This document shows, one piece after another, positions 7,299 to 15,709 of a DNA stretch of 50,919 bases. Within the stretch, counting starts at the first letter, position 1, and each line of letters starts with the position of its first letter. The DNA is taken from the IMG/VR virus record IMGVR_UViG_3300025674_009487, positions 1 through 50,919 of that record. The stretch is one strand, 5' to 3'. The position numbers were made by a program, and so were the translations under genes. The notes beneath the pieces were generated by a model. It ran no database searches, was not told where the DNA came from, and worked only from the letters and a program-made list of their open reading frames with translations. The stretch is from a virus.

Positions 7299-9326
7299 TT
7301 AAGTATTTTTCTTGGTGCCGTATACTTCAACTATTAATGTGAACGGGAACTGTGCGAAGCCTCTTTGTATACCTGAAGATGCTAAGCCAGAAGTGTGGCT
7401 ACTGAAAGAAGCGTTGCCGTCTTCATCTTTAAATGCATTCATGTTTGTATCAAAAGATGTTGTATCAAATTCAAAAATTCTTTCCATATCATCTTGCATT
7501 AATGCAGGAGAAACAAGAGGTGTGTTTATTCGAACAGCATATCGAAACGTTCCAGGAGCAAATATTTCTTGGGCCTTTGTAGGATTTTCATAAACAGGAT
7601 CTGAAAGGCGATTATCATTTCCTACACCTAAAGTGTGTTGTGATATTGAATCGCTTCTGCCATATATGCCTTTGTAATCACTCCCAGCGTAAGCATCACC
7701 AAAAGTAGTTGTTATGTAATCTGTTGATAGAGGGCCTGCCCACGTTAGAGGTGATACCAAATGAATATATTTATTTATGCTGGATGCTGTTCCTTGTTGT
7801 ACCATAAAACATTTTTCAAGATTTTTCTCATGAGTATTTTTGTTATAGTACGAAGTACCTTCAGCAATACATTTTATATTAACTGAATGTATTGCAAAAT
7901 CATTTTCAAATCCTGGGCGAAGCATTAAATATAAAGCACCGTAGGGGTTCAATGCAGGTGTAAAGATGTAGTTAAATCTATATGTGTAATCATTACCAAA
8001 ATCGTCTGTATAATCCAAAGGAGTTCCAAAACCGAATGAATAGTTTTCTGAAGTAACTCTATCTGCATTCACAGGATAAGTTACACCATGGTATTTTCCA
8101 AGAATAGGATCTCCATTTTCATCAGTTTCATTTTTCAGTATCAGCGGAGGATATGGTGCCATAGTTGCATCGTATGTAGATGTTGGCACGCGATCTTGCA
8201 AAAAGAATTCATTAAAATGCAACGTTGCTCTTGCTATAATTTTACCAGTTGTACTTTCATTGGCAACAGCAGGAGTATCAATATCATTTAAAGCATCTTG
8301 TTCTGTGGTGATTACTTCAGAAGTTTCCAAGAAAGTATCAATACGTTTTCTTAATCCTGCTAAGCTGTTAACAGGTTTTGCATTTTCAATAACATTTCTA
8401 TTTCTTTCAAATGATGTTAATTCTACAGGATCATCGGAACCATCATTATTCATCTTAGCCATATAATCAGCAAGATTACGAAGTGCTGCAAGTATTGAAT
8501 TTTGTTGATCGTTTGAAGAAGAGCTGTAATCAACTCTTATTTTTTCCATTATATTTTTGCCCGGATCCATTATCTGCATATTTGTAACACGTGTTCTTTC
8601 AACACCTGAAACTGTTACTGTTCCATATGCACGTGAATATCCAATAAGGAAATCACCTAACGACCATGTACTATCAGTTTGACGATCAAGTATATTATCT
8701 CTAACTTCCAAACGAAGCTGAACAAGAAATTCTTTTCTTGTTTCAACATTTGTTGCTGTTGCTGATTGAGCAATATCGTCGTATATATTTCTACTTTCAA
8801 CAACACCATCAGTTGGAACAACCTGCCCAACAAGGTAAGTTGTAAATCCTGCAGTTGTACCTGCTGCAATTGCTGCAAAGTATTCTGCCTTAGTTGCACC
8901 TGGGTATACTGCTTGATATGATGCTAATCCTAAAGTAACTTTTTGTTCGAGTGCTGTATAATAATCATCTGCAGCAAAAGTAATTAACGAATCACCATTC
9001 TGCCAACCAATATTAAATACCCCATCAAAATCTTCATATAAGCTTGATGATGCAGAAACTTCATCCCATTTATCAGATCGAGGTCGAAATATAAAATCTT
9101 TTGAAGGTAACATTATTGCGTTTCCGTTTTCAAGCTCAGAGGCATTCATTTGAAAACCAAAACCACCTGTAAGTAATCCGTAATAATTGCCAAATACACC
9201 TCTTGCAAAATCAGCAAGGCGATGATTGTTTATAAGATTCTGTAAATCCGCAGCGTCTTTTAAAACAAACTGTTGATTTTCATGGAACTTTATATCTCGT
9301 GTAACGTTTGTGCCTTTGTAAGCCAT
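7299..9326 (-). CDS. Structural protein of the baseplate/fibre region
   Basis: A 675-residue protein lying between the J-like baseplate gene and the fibre gene. Its N-terminus (MAYKGTNVTRDIKFHENQQF) and long beta-rich, aromatic body resemble large virion proteins placed downstream of gpJ in myoviruses, where a tail-fibre connector is expected. No catalytic motif is seen. AAGGAG lies ahead of the ATG, and 14 nt separate its stop from the next gene. Function is inferred only from size and position. Confidence 0.6.
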   Translation of the reverse strand: MAYKGTNVTRDIKFHENQQFVLKDAADLQNLINNHRLADFARGVFGNYYGLLTGGFGFQMNASELENGNAIMLPSKDFIFRPRSDKWDEVSASSSLYEDFDGVFNIGWQNGDSLITFAADDYYTALEQKVTLGLASYQAVYPGATKAEYFAAIAAGTTAGFTTYLVGQVVPTDGVVESRNIYDDIAQSATATNVETRKEFLVQLRLEVRDNILDRQTDSTWSLGDFLIGYSRAYGTVTVSGVERTRVTNMQIMDPGKNIMEKIRVDYSSSSNDQQNSILAALRNLADYMAKMNNDGSDDPVELTSFERNRNVIENAKPVNSLAGLRKRIDTFLETSEVITTEQDALNDIDTPAVANESTTGKIIARATLHFNEFFLQDRVPTSTYDATMAPYPPLILKNETDENGDPILGKYHGVTYPVNADRVTSENYSFGFGTPLDYTDDFGNDYTYRFNYIFTPALNPYGALYLMLRPGFENDFAIHSVNIKCIAEGTSYYNKNTHEKNLEKCFMVQQGTASSINKYIHLVSPLTWAGPLSTDYITTTFGDAYAGSDYKGIYGRSDSISQHTLGVGNDNRLSDPVYENPTKAQEIFAPGTFRYAVRINTPLVSPALMQDDMERIFEFDTTSFDTNMNAFKDEDGNASFSSHTSGLASSGIQRGFAQFPFTLIVEVYGTKKNT

Positions 9327-9345
9327 TTAAAATTCTCCTTATGTA

Positions 9346-10749
9346 TTAAAATACGCTATCAACGTTAATATCAATTTCGCGTGAGCGAATAACTTCTTTT
9401 CCTGATGTTGTGAATATATCTTCTAAAGGTAATCCGCCTGCTGCAACCTGAAATGATATTGAAACAATGTTTTGTGTCGTCATTATTTCACGCGTCATAT
9501 CAGCAATTCTTAATTCTTGCCCAACATCACGTGAGTTAACAAATTCAATAACAGCATCTTTTACAGCAGCTAATGTTTCATCAACATCAAAGTTAGGATC
9601 AACAATAACATTAACTTGAAAGCTTGCAAACTGAATATCAGGATAAACTACACGAATTCTGCAACCAGCTGAACGCCAGCCGGTTAATGTATTTCCAAAT
9701 GATGGATTACCTTCAATTTCTCTTTGCAACTCTTTCATTGCACCTTTGAAAACACGATAATCACTTATTTGATATGAATATCCGCCCAATAAAACACCAT
9801 CATCAAAATAAATTATACCTCTTTCAGGAATTGATTTAATCTGGGAAGGTAATATAGGAATAACGTCTCCGTTGAAATCAGTTATAACAATATTATCAAC
9901 AGTAAGATCTTCAATTGCAGGAAAATCATGAGCTAAATAATTCATGCCACCAGCAGGAACTGTGCCTGTTATTAATTGGCCAGGAGCATCTTGTCCACGA
10001 ATGCCGGTACCATCATCAACAACAAGCTCTGAATATCCGGGTTGCCTATTATCTTCATATAATGCTGCAAATCTGAAAACTGTGTTATCAGATGATAAGA
10101 ATGATTCACCTAAAAATTCAACGGCATCAGGTGTTGTTCTGTTTAATGATTTAATAAATCGAAGTGCTCTTGCTTGTAATGATGCGTCGCTTTCCTCGTT
10201 TACACCATTCGTTAAAGGCTTTGTGTTTGTTACCGTAATATCTTCAGCAAGGCCAGAATCAATTACAGTAATGATTTTACCTGATTCGCAATTGCCATCT
10301 TCACCCGGTGAAATTGCAACAACAAATATATCTTCTTTTATTTGCTCACCAGCAGCAAAAACAATATCTGTTGTTGTTTCATAGTTTATTCCTGTAGAAG
10401 GATTTTGAAATATTGCAGGTGCTGTTATAGTAAGTGCTGGGAGTGCAGGATTTAATCTTGTAAATTTCATCACTGCACCACTTGCATTTGTTGAAGTTAA
10501 ACGTTCTATTCCTGAAGGTGGCAACTCAGCAACACGTGCATCCAAATCCGAACCAAATGAATTCTGTATTGCAAAACTTCTACGCATATTAAACATTCTT
10601 GCTTCCATTGATGAAAGCTCTGTTGCAACTGCGTTAGCTAATGTTTGAAGAGTTGAGCCAACGTTTACATCGTTCAAGTTTGTTCGGCCTAATATTTTGG
10701 CTAAGATGTCGCGTTCAATAGCACCCGGTAATCTTGGTGTAAATGCCAT
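9346..10749 (-). CDS. Baseplate J-like protein (gp6/gp47 family)
   Basis: A 467-residue protein with the organisation of the baseplate J family: an N-terminal helical part (TPRLPGAIERDILAKILGRT, then ATELSSMEARMF), a beta-rich middle with the diagnostic APGEDGN-like segment (AISPGEDGNCESGK, about 145-160) and TNGVNEESDASLQARALRFI (about 178-200), which reads like the family's G-x-D-x-E-SD-x-x-x-R signature. The C-terminal part (VDPNFDVDETLAAVKDAV) matches the family end domain. In the virion it forms the wedge ring around the hub. A promoter-like element and AGGAG lie upstream. Confidence 0.9.
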   Translation of the reverse strand: MAFTPRLPGAIERDILAKILGRTNLNDVNVGSTLQTLANAVATELSSMEARMFNMRRSFAIQNSFGSDLDARVAELPPSGIERLTSTNASGAVMKFTRLNPALPALTITAPAIFQNPSTGINYETTTDIVFAAGEQIKEDIFVVAISPGEDGNCESGKIITVIDSGLAEDITVTNTKPLTNGVNEESDASLQARALRFIKSLNRTTPDAVEFLGESFLSSDNTVFRFAALYEDNRQPGYSELVVDDGTGIRGQDAPGQLITGTVPAGGMNYLAHDFPAIEDLTVDNIVITDFNGDVIPILPSQIKSIPERGIIYFDDGVLLGGYSYQISDYRVFKGAMKELQREIEGNPSFGNTLTGWRSAGCRIRVVYPDIQFASFQVNVIVDPNFDVDETLAAVKDAVIEFVNSRDVGQELRIADMTREIMTTQNIVSISFQVAAGGLPLEDIFTTSGKEVIRSREIDINVDSVF

Positions 10750-10769
10750 AAAAATTACTCCTATTCTTT

Positions 10770-10808
10770 CTTAATTATATCTCAAGTATTGTTTTTTTAA
10801 ATTTATTT
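10770..10808 (-). promoter_or_regulatory. Promoter-like element before baseplate J
   Basis: Read on the - strand it has AAATTTAAAAAAAC, then CTTGAGA, then TATAATTAAG, about 20 nt before the gene start. The A-tract, spacing and TATAATTA core are shared with the elements at 26631, 35557 and 41068. Confidence 0.5.
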
Positions 10809-10810
10809 TT

Positions 10811-12676
10811 CTAAACTTTCACAGTAAAATCTTCACCTGAAAGTGTACGAACCTGAACTGATATTCTTACAATATCGTTCTCAACTTCAGCAACTATATT
10901 ACGTACATCAGCGATACGAGGATCTTTAATAAGAACTTCACGTATTTGTGCTGCTGTATAATCTACATCATTTACAAATGAAAGCCTTGGCAAACCTACT
11001 TGTTCGTAATTAGGCATTTCACCTTTGAATGTTAATAATTTATTTTTAACACCTTGGCGTAAGTTATCAATTCCACTTATCAGTTCAAAATCATTTACGT
11101 CCTGAGATATTATTTCTAAATCATCGTAAGGCATTGATATATCAACTGAATAAATATCTCCCTTTTCAGAGAATGTGTTCATACCTAACACGCCATCAAA
11201 AGGAATAAAGATAACATCACCTGCATCTAATATACCACCATCAGCTTTTCTTCTGCTATCAGGCATGCCATTTAATTCAGCAATCACAGGCCATAAATCA
11301 TGTGTTCCAAAAAACTTCTTTGAAATCTTCTTAAGATCTTCGTTTCTTTGGCATCTATATGGTACAGTATCTTCAGGAGCATTTGCTGTTTGCTCAATAT
11401 CTTCAAGTATGCCAGCTAACTTACCTAAGTTTGCTTCATCCGACAGGAATTCACCAGATGGATCTGTTTGAACATAAATAGCTGGGTTAATAAAGTTATT
11501 GTATTCACGCAAAGAAACACTTCCACGCATAATACGTATTAGGTTTTCAACATTAATTTGAAGTGCTGCATAATAATTGAATAAATCATTTGTAATTTCT
11601 GAATTTGTTTCAGGTGTTTCTATTGTGTTGTTTTCATGATGGTGAACAACCTGTATTCCATTTTGCGTTTCTGGTTGGAGCGCTTCATTTGTAGATTTAA
11701 CTGCAGATTTTGTTTCAAAGTATGAACGTTTTGCATCATCATACGCTTTTGATATTGAAGATGCTGTATACTTTAAACTTGTAAATGATCTGCCTAATTG
11801 ATCAACTGCACCTAAAGGAGATTGTACGCTTCTAATTATGTTTTTAACTTTAGATGCATGTGAATCAACATTCTTTATAACGTTATCAGCAATCATTAAC
11901 GAACCAGTTAATTGGCCAATTGCGTTATTAACAATGTTTTCTGCTGCCATCAAAGGCATAAACGGTTTTGTATCATATGCATATGCCCAAGCTTGAAGCT
12001 GAAGAACATATTGATAATCATGGCGGTTTGTGCTAGCTGATCTGCTATATTCAAATGCAAGAGGCTCTACTTTAAGATGTAAATCATCATCAAGGCAACG
12101 CAAAATTAATTCATATTCATGTTTTGTTGTATAACCTTGTTTAAGATTTTTTTGTGTATCGCGATTTGATTGAGGATATTCAGCCGTCATCAATGATTTT
12201 ACACCATGCGTTTCAGCACTCTTTTCAATATAAAATTTAAGAAACTCATCAAACTCTTTGAAAATAGTTTGTCCGCTTCTGAATATTGCATAACCATCTC
12301 TGTTAAATCCGCTTCGTACCGCTGTTCCACTTCTCCCTCTCAGTGCAACCATGTGTGTACGAATTGAAGAAGTTTCTCTTACAGTTCCACCATAAGTATG
12401 TGTAATAGTTACAGGATTTGGGCGTGAAACTGTTATTGCTTCAGGATCATAAGGAAATCCTGTAACAGCAATGATGTCTTCGCCCTGCCTTATTTCAAGA
12501 TAAAACTTTCGTGGCTGTTTTGTTAAACCATATGGGCCAGTTAAAAAGTTATTACCACTATTCGATAAAGGTAATAAGTTAACTGCTTCTTCAAGAACAC
12601 TGTTTCCTGCTTTTGTTCTTGCTCCGGGATAACGCTGATCATTTCCTAATAAATTTTCTGATAACCAATTACCCAT
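10811..12676 (-). CDS. Baseplate protein fusing a LysM domain to a gp25-like domain
   Basis: A 621-residue protein. The first half (residues about 50-250) is a beta-rich tail domain followed by helices. A LysM-like domain follows at about 433-493 (VPYRCQRNEDLKKISKKFFG, then LWPVIAELNG, then DAGDVIFIPF). The last 100 residues (GVKNKLLTFKGEMP, YEQVGLP, IREVLIKDPRI, VRISVQVRT) resemble T4 gp25/phage W-type wedge proteins. In T4 the LysM-like gp53 and gp25 are separate wedge proteins, so this looks like a natural fusion. It lies between spike and J genes, as expected for a baseplate wedge/inner-ring component. Confidence 0.75.
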   Translation of the reverse strand: MGNWLSENLLGNDQRYPGARTKAGNSVLEEAVNLLPLSNSGNNFLTGPYGLTKQPRKFYLEIRQGEDIIAVTGFPYDPEAITVSRPNPVTITHTYGGTVRETSSIRTHMVALRGRSGTAVRSGFNRDGYAIFRSGQTIFKEFDEFLKFYIEKSAETHGVKSLMTAEYPQSNRDTQKNLKQGYTTKHEYELILRCLDDDLHLKVEPLAFEYSRSASTNRHDYQYVLQLQAWAYAYDTKPFMPLMAAENIVNNAIGQLTGSLMIADNVIKNVDSHASKVKNIIRSVQSPLGAVDQLGRSFTSLKYTASSISKAYDDAKRSYFETKSAVKSTNEALQPETQNGIQVVHHHENNTIETPETNSEITNDLFNYYAALQINVENLIRIMRGSVSLREYNNFINPAIYVQTDPSGEFLSDEANLGKLAGILEDIEQTANAPEDTVPYRCQRNEDLKKISKKFFGTHDLWPVIAELNGMPDSRRKADGGILDAGDVIFIPFDGVLGMNTFSEKGDIYSVDISMPYDDLEIISQDVNDFELISGIDNLRQGVKNKLLTFKGEMPNYEQVGLPRLSFVNDVDYTAAQIREVLIKDPRIADVRNIVAEVENDIVRISVQVRTLSGEDFTVKV

Positions 12677-12691
12677 GATGTTAATCCTTTC

Positions 12692-13528
12692 TTATCTTGG
12701 TAACGCCATTTTTTGATTTAATACAGTATTTGCTTCTGAAGCTTGTTGTGTTAATTGTGCTGTTGTTGGTAAAACTGCACCTGCTGCGCCAGAAAGCCCT
12801 GCTGCTGCGCTTGCTGCTGAGGTTGAGGCTGATGCTGCATTTGCTTGTGCAGTTGCTTGAGGAGGCGTAACAAGTGTTGAAGTATTCCCAGCAAGAACAG
12901 CAGCTGTTGCAGCTGTTGCAGTATTTGCAGCTGCATTTGCTACACTTAAAGCTTGTATAGCCAGAATCTTTGTTTCAAGTGCCTGAAGATATGGAAATAA
13001 AACATTAATGAAGTTTTGCCCGTTCAAAGGATTATCAATAACACCATCAGTTTCTGAAGCAACTCTTAATATATCCTCTATTTGTAATCTGATTACATCT
13101 GCTTTAACAGTAATGCCTTTATCCTTAGATATATTCATGTAATTGGATTTGTTTTGCTGATGTAAATCTGTGATATCGATTTGATTTGCTGGGTGATTTT
13201 CTCCTGATGTAACTGAAAGGTTTTCTTTATAGCCTTCAAATGCAGCTGCTGGTAATCCACCTAATATGATAGGTTTCTTTGTATCGTTTGTTATTATATA
13301 TAAAACAATTTGCCCAACTTCCAAACCAAAGTTTGAAATACTCCCATCAGTATAATAATAGTTTGCAATCTGAACATCACGATATATGTTTCCCGTAAAA
13401 ACACAAACAATTTCAGCAAACAATAAGTTATCACGCACATAAGCTTTTGAAACTCTTGCTCTTCTTATGTATGTTGAATTGCCAGATTGTGCTTGCTGAT
13501 TTGCGCCATATAAGTGGTATGGTTTCAT
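12692..13528 (-). CDS. Baseplate spike/gpV-like protein
   Basis: A 278-residue protein with an N-terminal beta-rich OB-like part (RVSKAYVRDNLLFAEIVCVF, then FGLEVGQIVLYIITNDTKKPIILGG) of the kind found in puncturing-device proteins, and an alanine-rich C-terminus (about residues 180-270) that may be a helical linker. The start at 13528 is chosen because AGGGAG lies about 7 nt upstream and the ATG overlaps the stop of the hub gene by one base (TAATG); a longer in-frame version reaching 13588 lies inside the hub gene and has no ribosome site. Position between hub and LysM protein supports a spike role. Confidence 0.65.
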   Translation of the reverse strand: MKPYHLYGANQQAQSGNSTYIRRARVSKAYVRDNLLFAEIVCVFTGNIYRDVQIANYYYTDGSISNFGLEVGQIVLYIITNDTKKPIILGGLPAAAFEGYKENLSVTSGENHPANQIDITDLHQQNKSNYMNISKDKGITVKADVIRLQIEDILRVASETDGVIDNPLNGQNFINVLFPYLQALETKILAIQALSVANAAANTATAATAAVLAGNTSTLVTPPQATAQANAASASTSAASAAAGLSGAAGAVLPTTAQLTQQASEANTVLNQKMALPR

Positions 13529-15696
13529 TATAATCTCCCTAATTTTCCGATCTTTGTTGGTGGAAGTACTTGTGATACGCCACCCCAAGAACCTCTTGAG
13601 AATCTTATTTTATGCATTGTTTCAACATGGCCTGATGATGGATCAACCTGTAATGTATTATGAATTTCTTCAACATAACAAATAAAACTTTTTTTCCTGA
13701 GTTCTGCTTCAAGCAATGCAGTTGATCGATTTCCGTTATCGTTAATAAACTTTTCTTCTTGGGAAAGCTTTATCTTTGCATCTACTTGTGCTAAAGTATC
13801 TCCTGCTTTTGCTGCAGCATTAAATGCAGCTTGATCAAAGCTAAATTCTTTATCAGCAGCAGATTCTGTAAGTGTTTCAACTTCATCATATGGAATTGGG
13901 CCAAGTGTTAACCATGTACCAGGCTGAAACATTGTTCCCTTTGATTTGAAGGTTACTTCACCTGTATAATATTTTTGTTGCTGTGCTGATGCTAAATATA
14001 AATACTCAGCAATTGCACTACTATCACCTTTCAATAAATCCTGAAATGGGTAATTCATATCATACATTTTCAAACCGTGATGTAATGCATCATACACGTC
14101 GATAACAGGCTCTGATAGTAAATTGCCTGTGAAAGTTAAATCATCTGTATCTAATATTGGGTTCTCAACGTATGTTGCGTTAATTCTTGCAATCTCATTA
14201 ATGTTTGTATCAAATTTTATAACTTCGCTAAACGGCAAGTAATGCCCGTAATTATAAATAAACGAAGTAGGTGCTGTTCCATATTGAAATCTTCCTATCT
14301 TTTCAGCAACAGATTTATATTCTAAGTTCTGAAATTTTTCTGGTGATTTCATATATTTGTTTTTAAATTCAGCAACTTTGTTTAGTTTCTCTTTGTTGAT
14401 TTCAACATCCGGATGTAAAGGTTTAAATCTCCACAGGATTGTTGGTGTTCCTCCCAATGAAGCACTAAAGCTTGAATCTGGTGGCACAAAATTATCATCA
14501 CGCATATCAGGTATAAATACACACATCAGTTCAATAACTGCTTCGTCAGGTGAGAATGTATGCCTAATTAAATCATAAACAGATCCGCCTTTGAAGAAAG
14601 GTGTTTCTAAACGCTGAAGATTAGCAAACTTTGGTCGATCTTTTGCTGAAGGTAAATAATTCCTGTATACAGAATCTTCTGGCAAATCTTCTTTTGCAGT
14701 TGCAACGTTTATTGTATATCCTATTCTCATCTTGCTTTCATGTGATGTTAAATTTTCACCAGGCAAACGTCCACGTTTATTAAAATTATATGCTTTAATA
14801 TCATCAAGCCCACCCTCTAATAATGTATCAATTTCTGCTTGATTAAATCCTGCCAATTCAAGATATGATTCAAGCATTTCCTTGTTTCCATATCCTACAT
14901 CATAAAAATATTTATAAAGCAAACCTGATAAATCATGAGGATCTACACTAAGTGCTGGGGGTAATCTCATATACCCTAAACTTTGTATAAGTTTCGTAAT
15001 TGATGATTTAATATCAGTTACTTCAACACCACTTACTATTTCAGATACCATAAAGTTTTCCCAATCTTCTCCTGAAATAATAAACTCACCAATTCCGGGA
15101 TTGTTAACAATAGCATCTTCTGGTAGGTTATATGCAGTTGTTCTGTATTGGCCTAACATTAAAGGTGTTGCCCATGAAGAACACTGTATCTCTATATCTG
15201 CAAATTCAATATGCCCATCAGCACCTACTCTCATTGATGTGCCAACGTTTGTTACAACACCAAAAAACTCAGTAACTCTTTCAGCTGTAACACTATCAGG
15301 TAGCTTGTGTTTTTGTTTTTGATGTGGCCTTTTAATTAATACATATTGCCCAGTTGTTGGAAAACCTGTGTTATCCATAAACATTGTATAATACATATTT
15401 GCTGGCAACTTGCATGTGATTACAGCTTGCTCATATGGATATCGTATTTGTTTGTTAACGTGAACTGATGTTATAAATGGTGTTAATGGTATTGGGAAAT
15501 GAATCTCATGAAAATACAAATTAACAAAATAATCAACACCTTCTAACGAAAGGTTATCTTGATCTTCAATAAACTTAAAAAAGTTATCAGCGATTGCCAA
15601 TCGATTTCTTGATCCTTCTGTAACAGCACCTCTTTTAAGTGCCTCATCAAATCTTTTAACACCTTCACGTAGTTGTTTGAAAAAATCTTCTGCCAT
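13528..15696 (-). CDS. Baseplate hub protein candidate
   Basis: A 722-residue protein directly after the tape measure, where myoviruses place the baseplate hub (gpD/gp27 type). The N-terminus is helical; residues about 70-190 are beta-rich with EFFGVVTNVGTS and FADIEIQCSSW, consistent with hub domains built from barrel folds. The C-terminal 200 residues contain a second beta-rich part (GEVTFKSKGTMFQPGTWLTL). No lysozyme motif is visible. It overlaps the spike start by one base, suggesting coupled synthesis of hub and spike. The call relies mostly on gene order. Confidence 0.6.
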   Translation of the reverse strand: MAEDFFKQLREGVKRFDEALKRGAVTEGSRNRLAIADNFFKFIEDQDNLSLEGVDYFVNLYFHEIHFPIPLTPFITSVHVNKQIRYPYEQAVITCKLPANMYYTMFMDNTGFPTTGQYVLIKRPHQKQKHKLPDSVTAERVTEFFGVVTNVGTSMRVGADGHIEFADIEIQCSSWATPLMLGQYRTTAYNLPEDAIVNNPGIGEFIISGEDWENFMVSEIVSGVEVTDIKSSITKLIQSLGYMRLPPALSVDPHDLSGLLYKYFYDVGYGNKEMLESYLELAGFNQAEIDTLLEGGLDDIKAYNFNKRGRLPGENLTSHESKMRIGYTINVATAKEDLPEDSVYRNYLPSAKDRPKFANLQRLETPFFKGGSVYDLIRHTFSPDEAVIELMCVFIPDMRDDNFVPPDSSFSASLGGTPTILWRFKPLHPDVEINKEKLNKVAEFKNKYMKSPEKFQNLEYKSVAEKIGRFQYGTAPTSFIYNYGHYLPFSEVIKFDTNINEIARINATYVENPILDTDDLTFTGNLLSEPVIDVYDALHHGLKMYDMNYPFQDLLKGDSSAIAEYLYLASAQQQKYYTGEVTFKSKGTMFQPGTWLTLGPIPYDEVETLTESAADKEFSFDQAAFNAAAKAGDTLAQVDAKIKLSQEEKFINDNGNRSTALLEAELRKKSFICYVEEIHNTLQVDPSSGHVETMHKIRFSRGSWGGVSQVLPPTKIGKLGRL

Positions 15697-15709
15697 TTAT
15701 AACTCCTTA

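Noticed and set aside
13526-13588. Longer N-terminus for the spike protein reaching into the hub gene
   Set aside because: The extra 20 residues lie in another gene, lack a ribosome site and are replaced by a well-placed ATG overlapping the hub stop.
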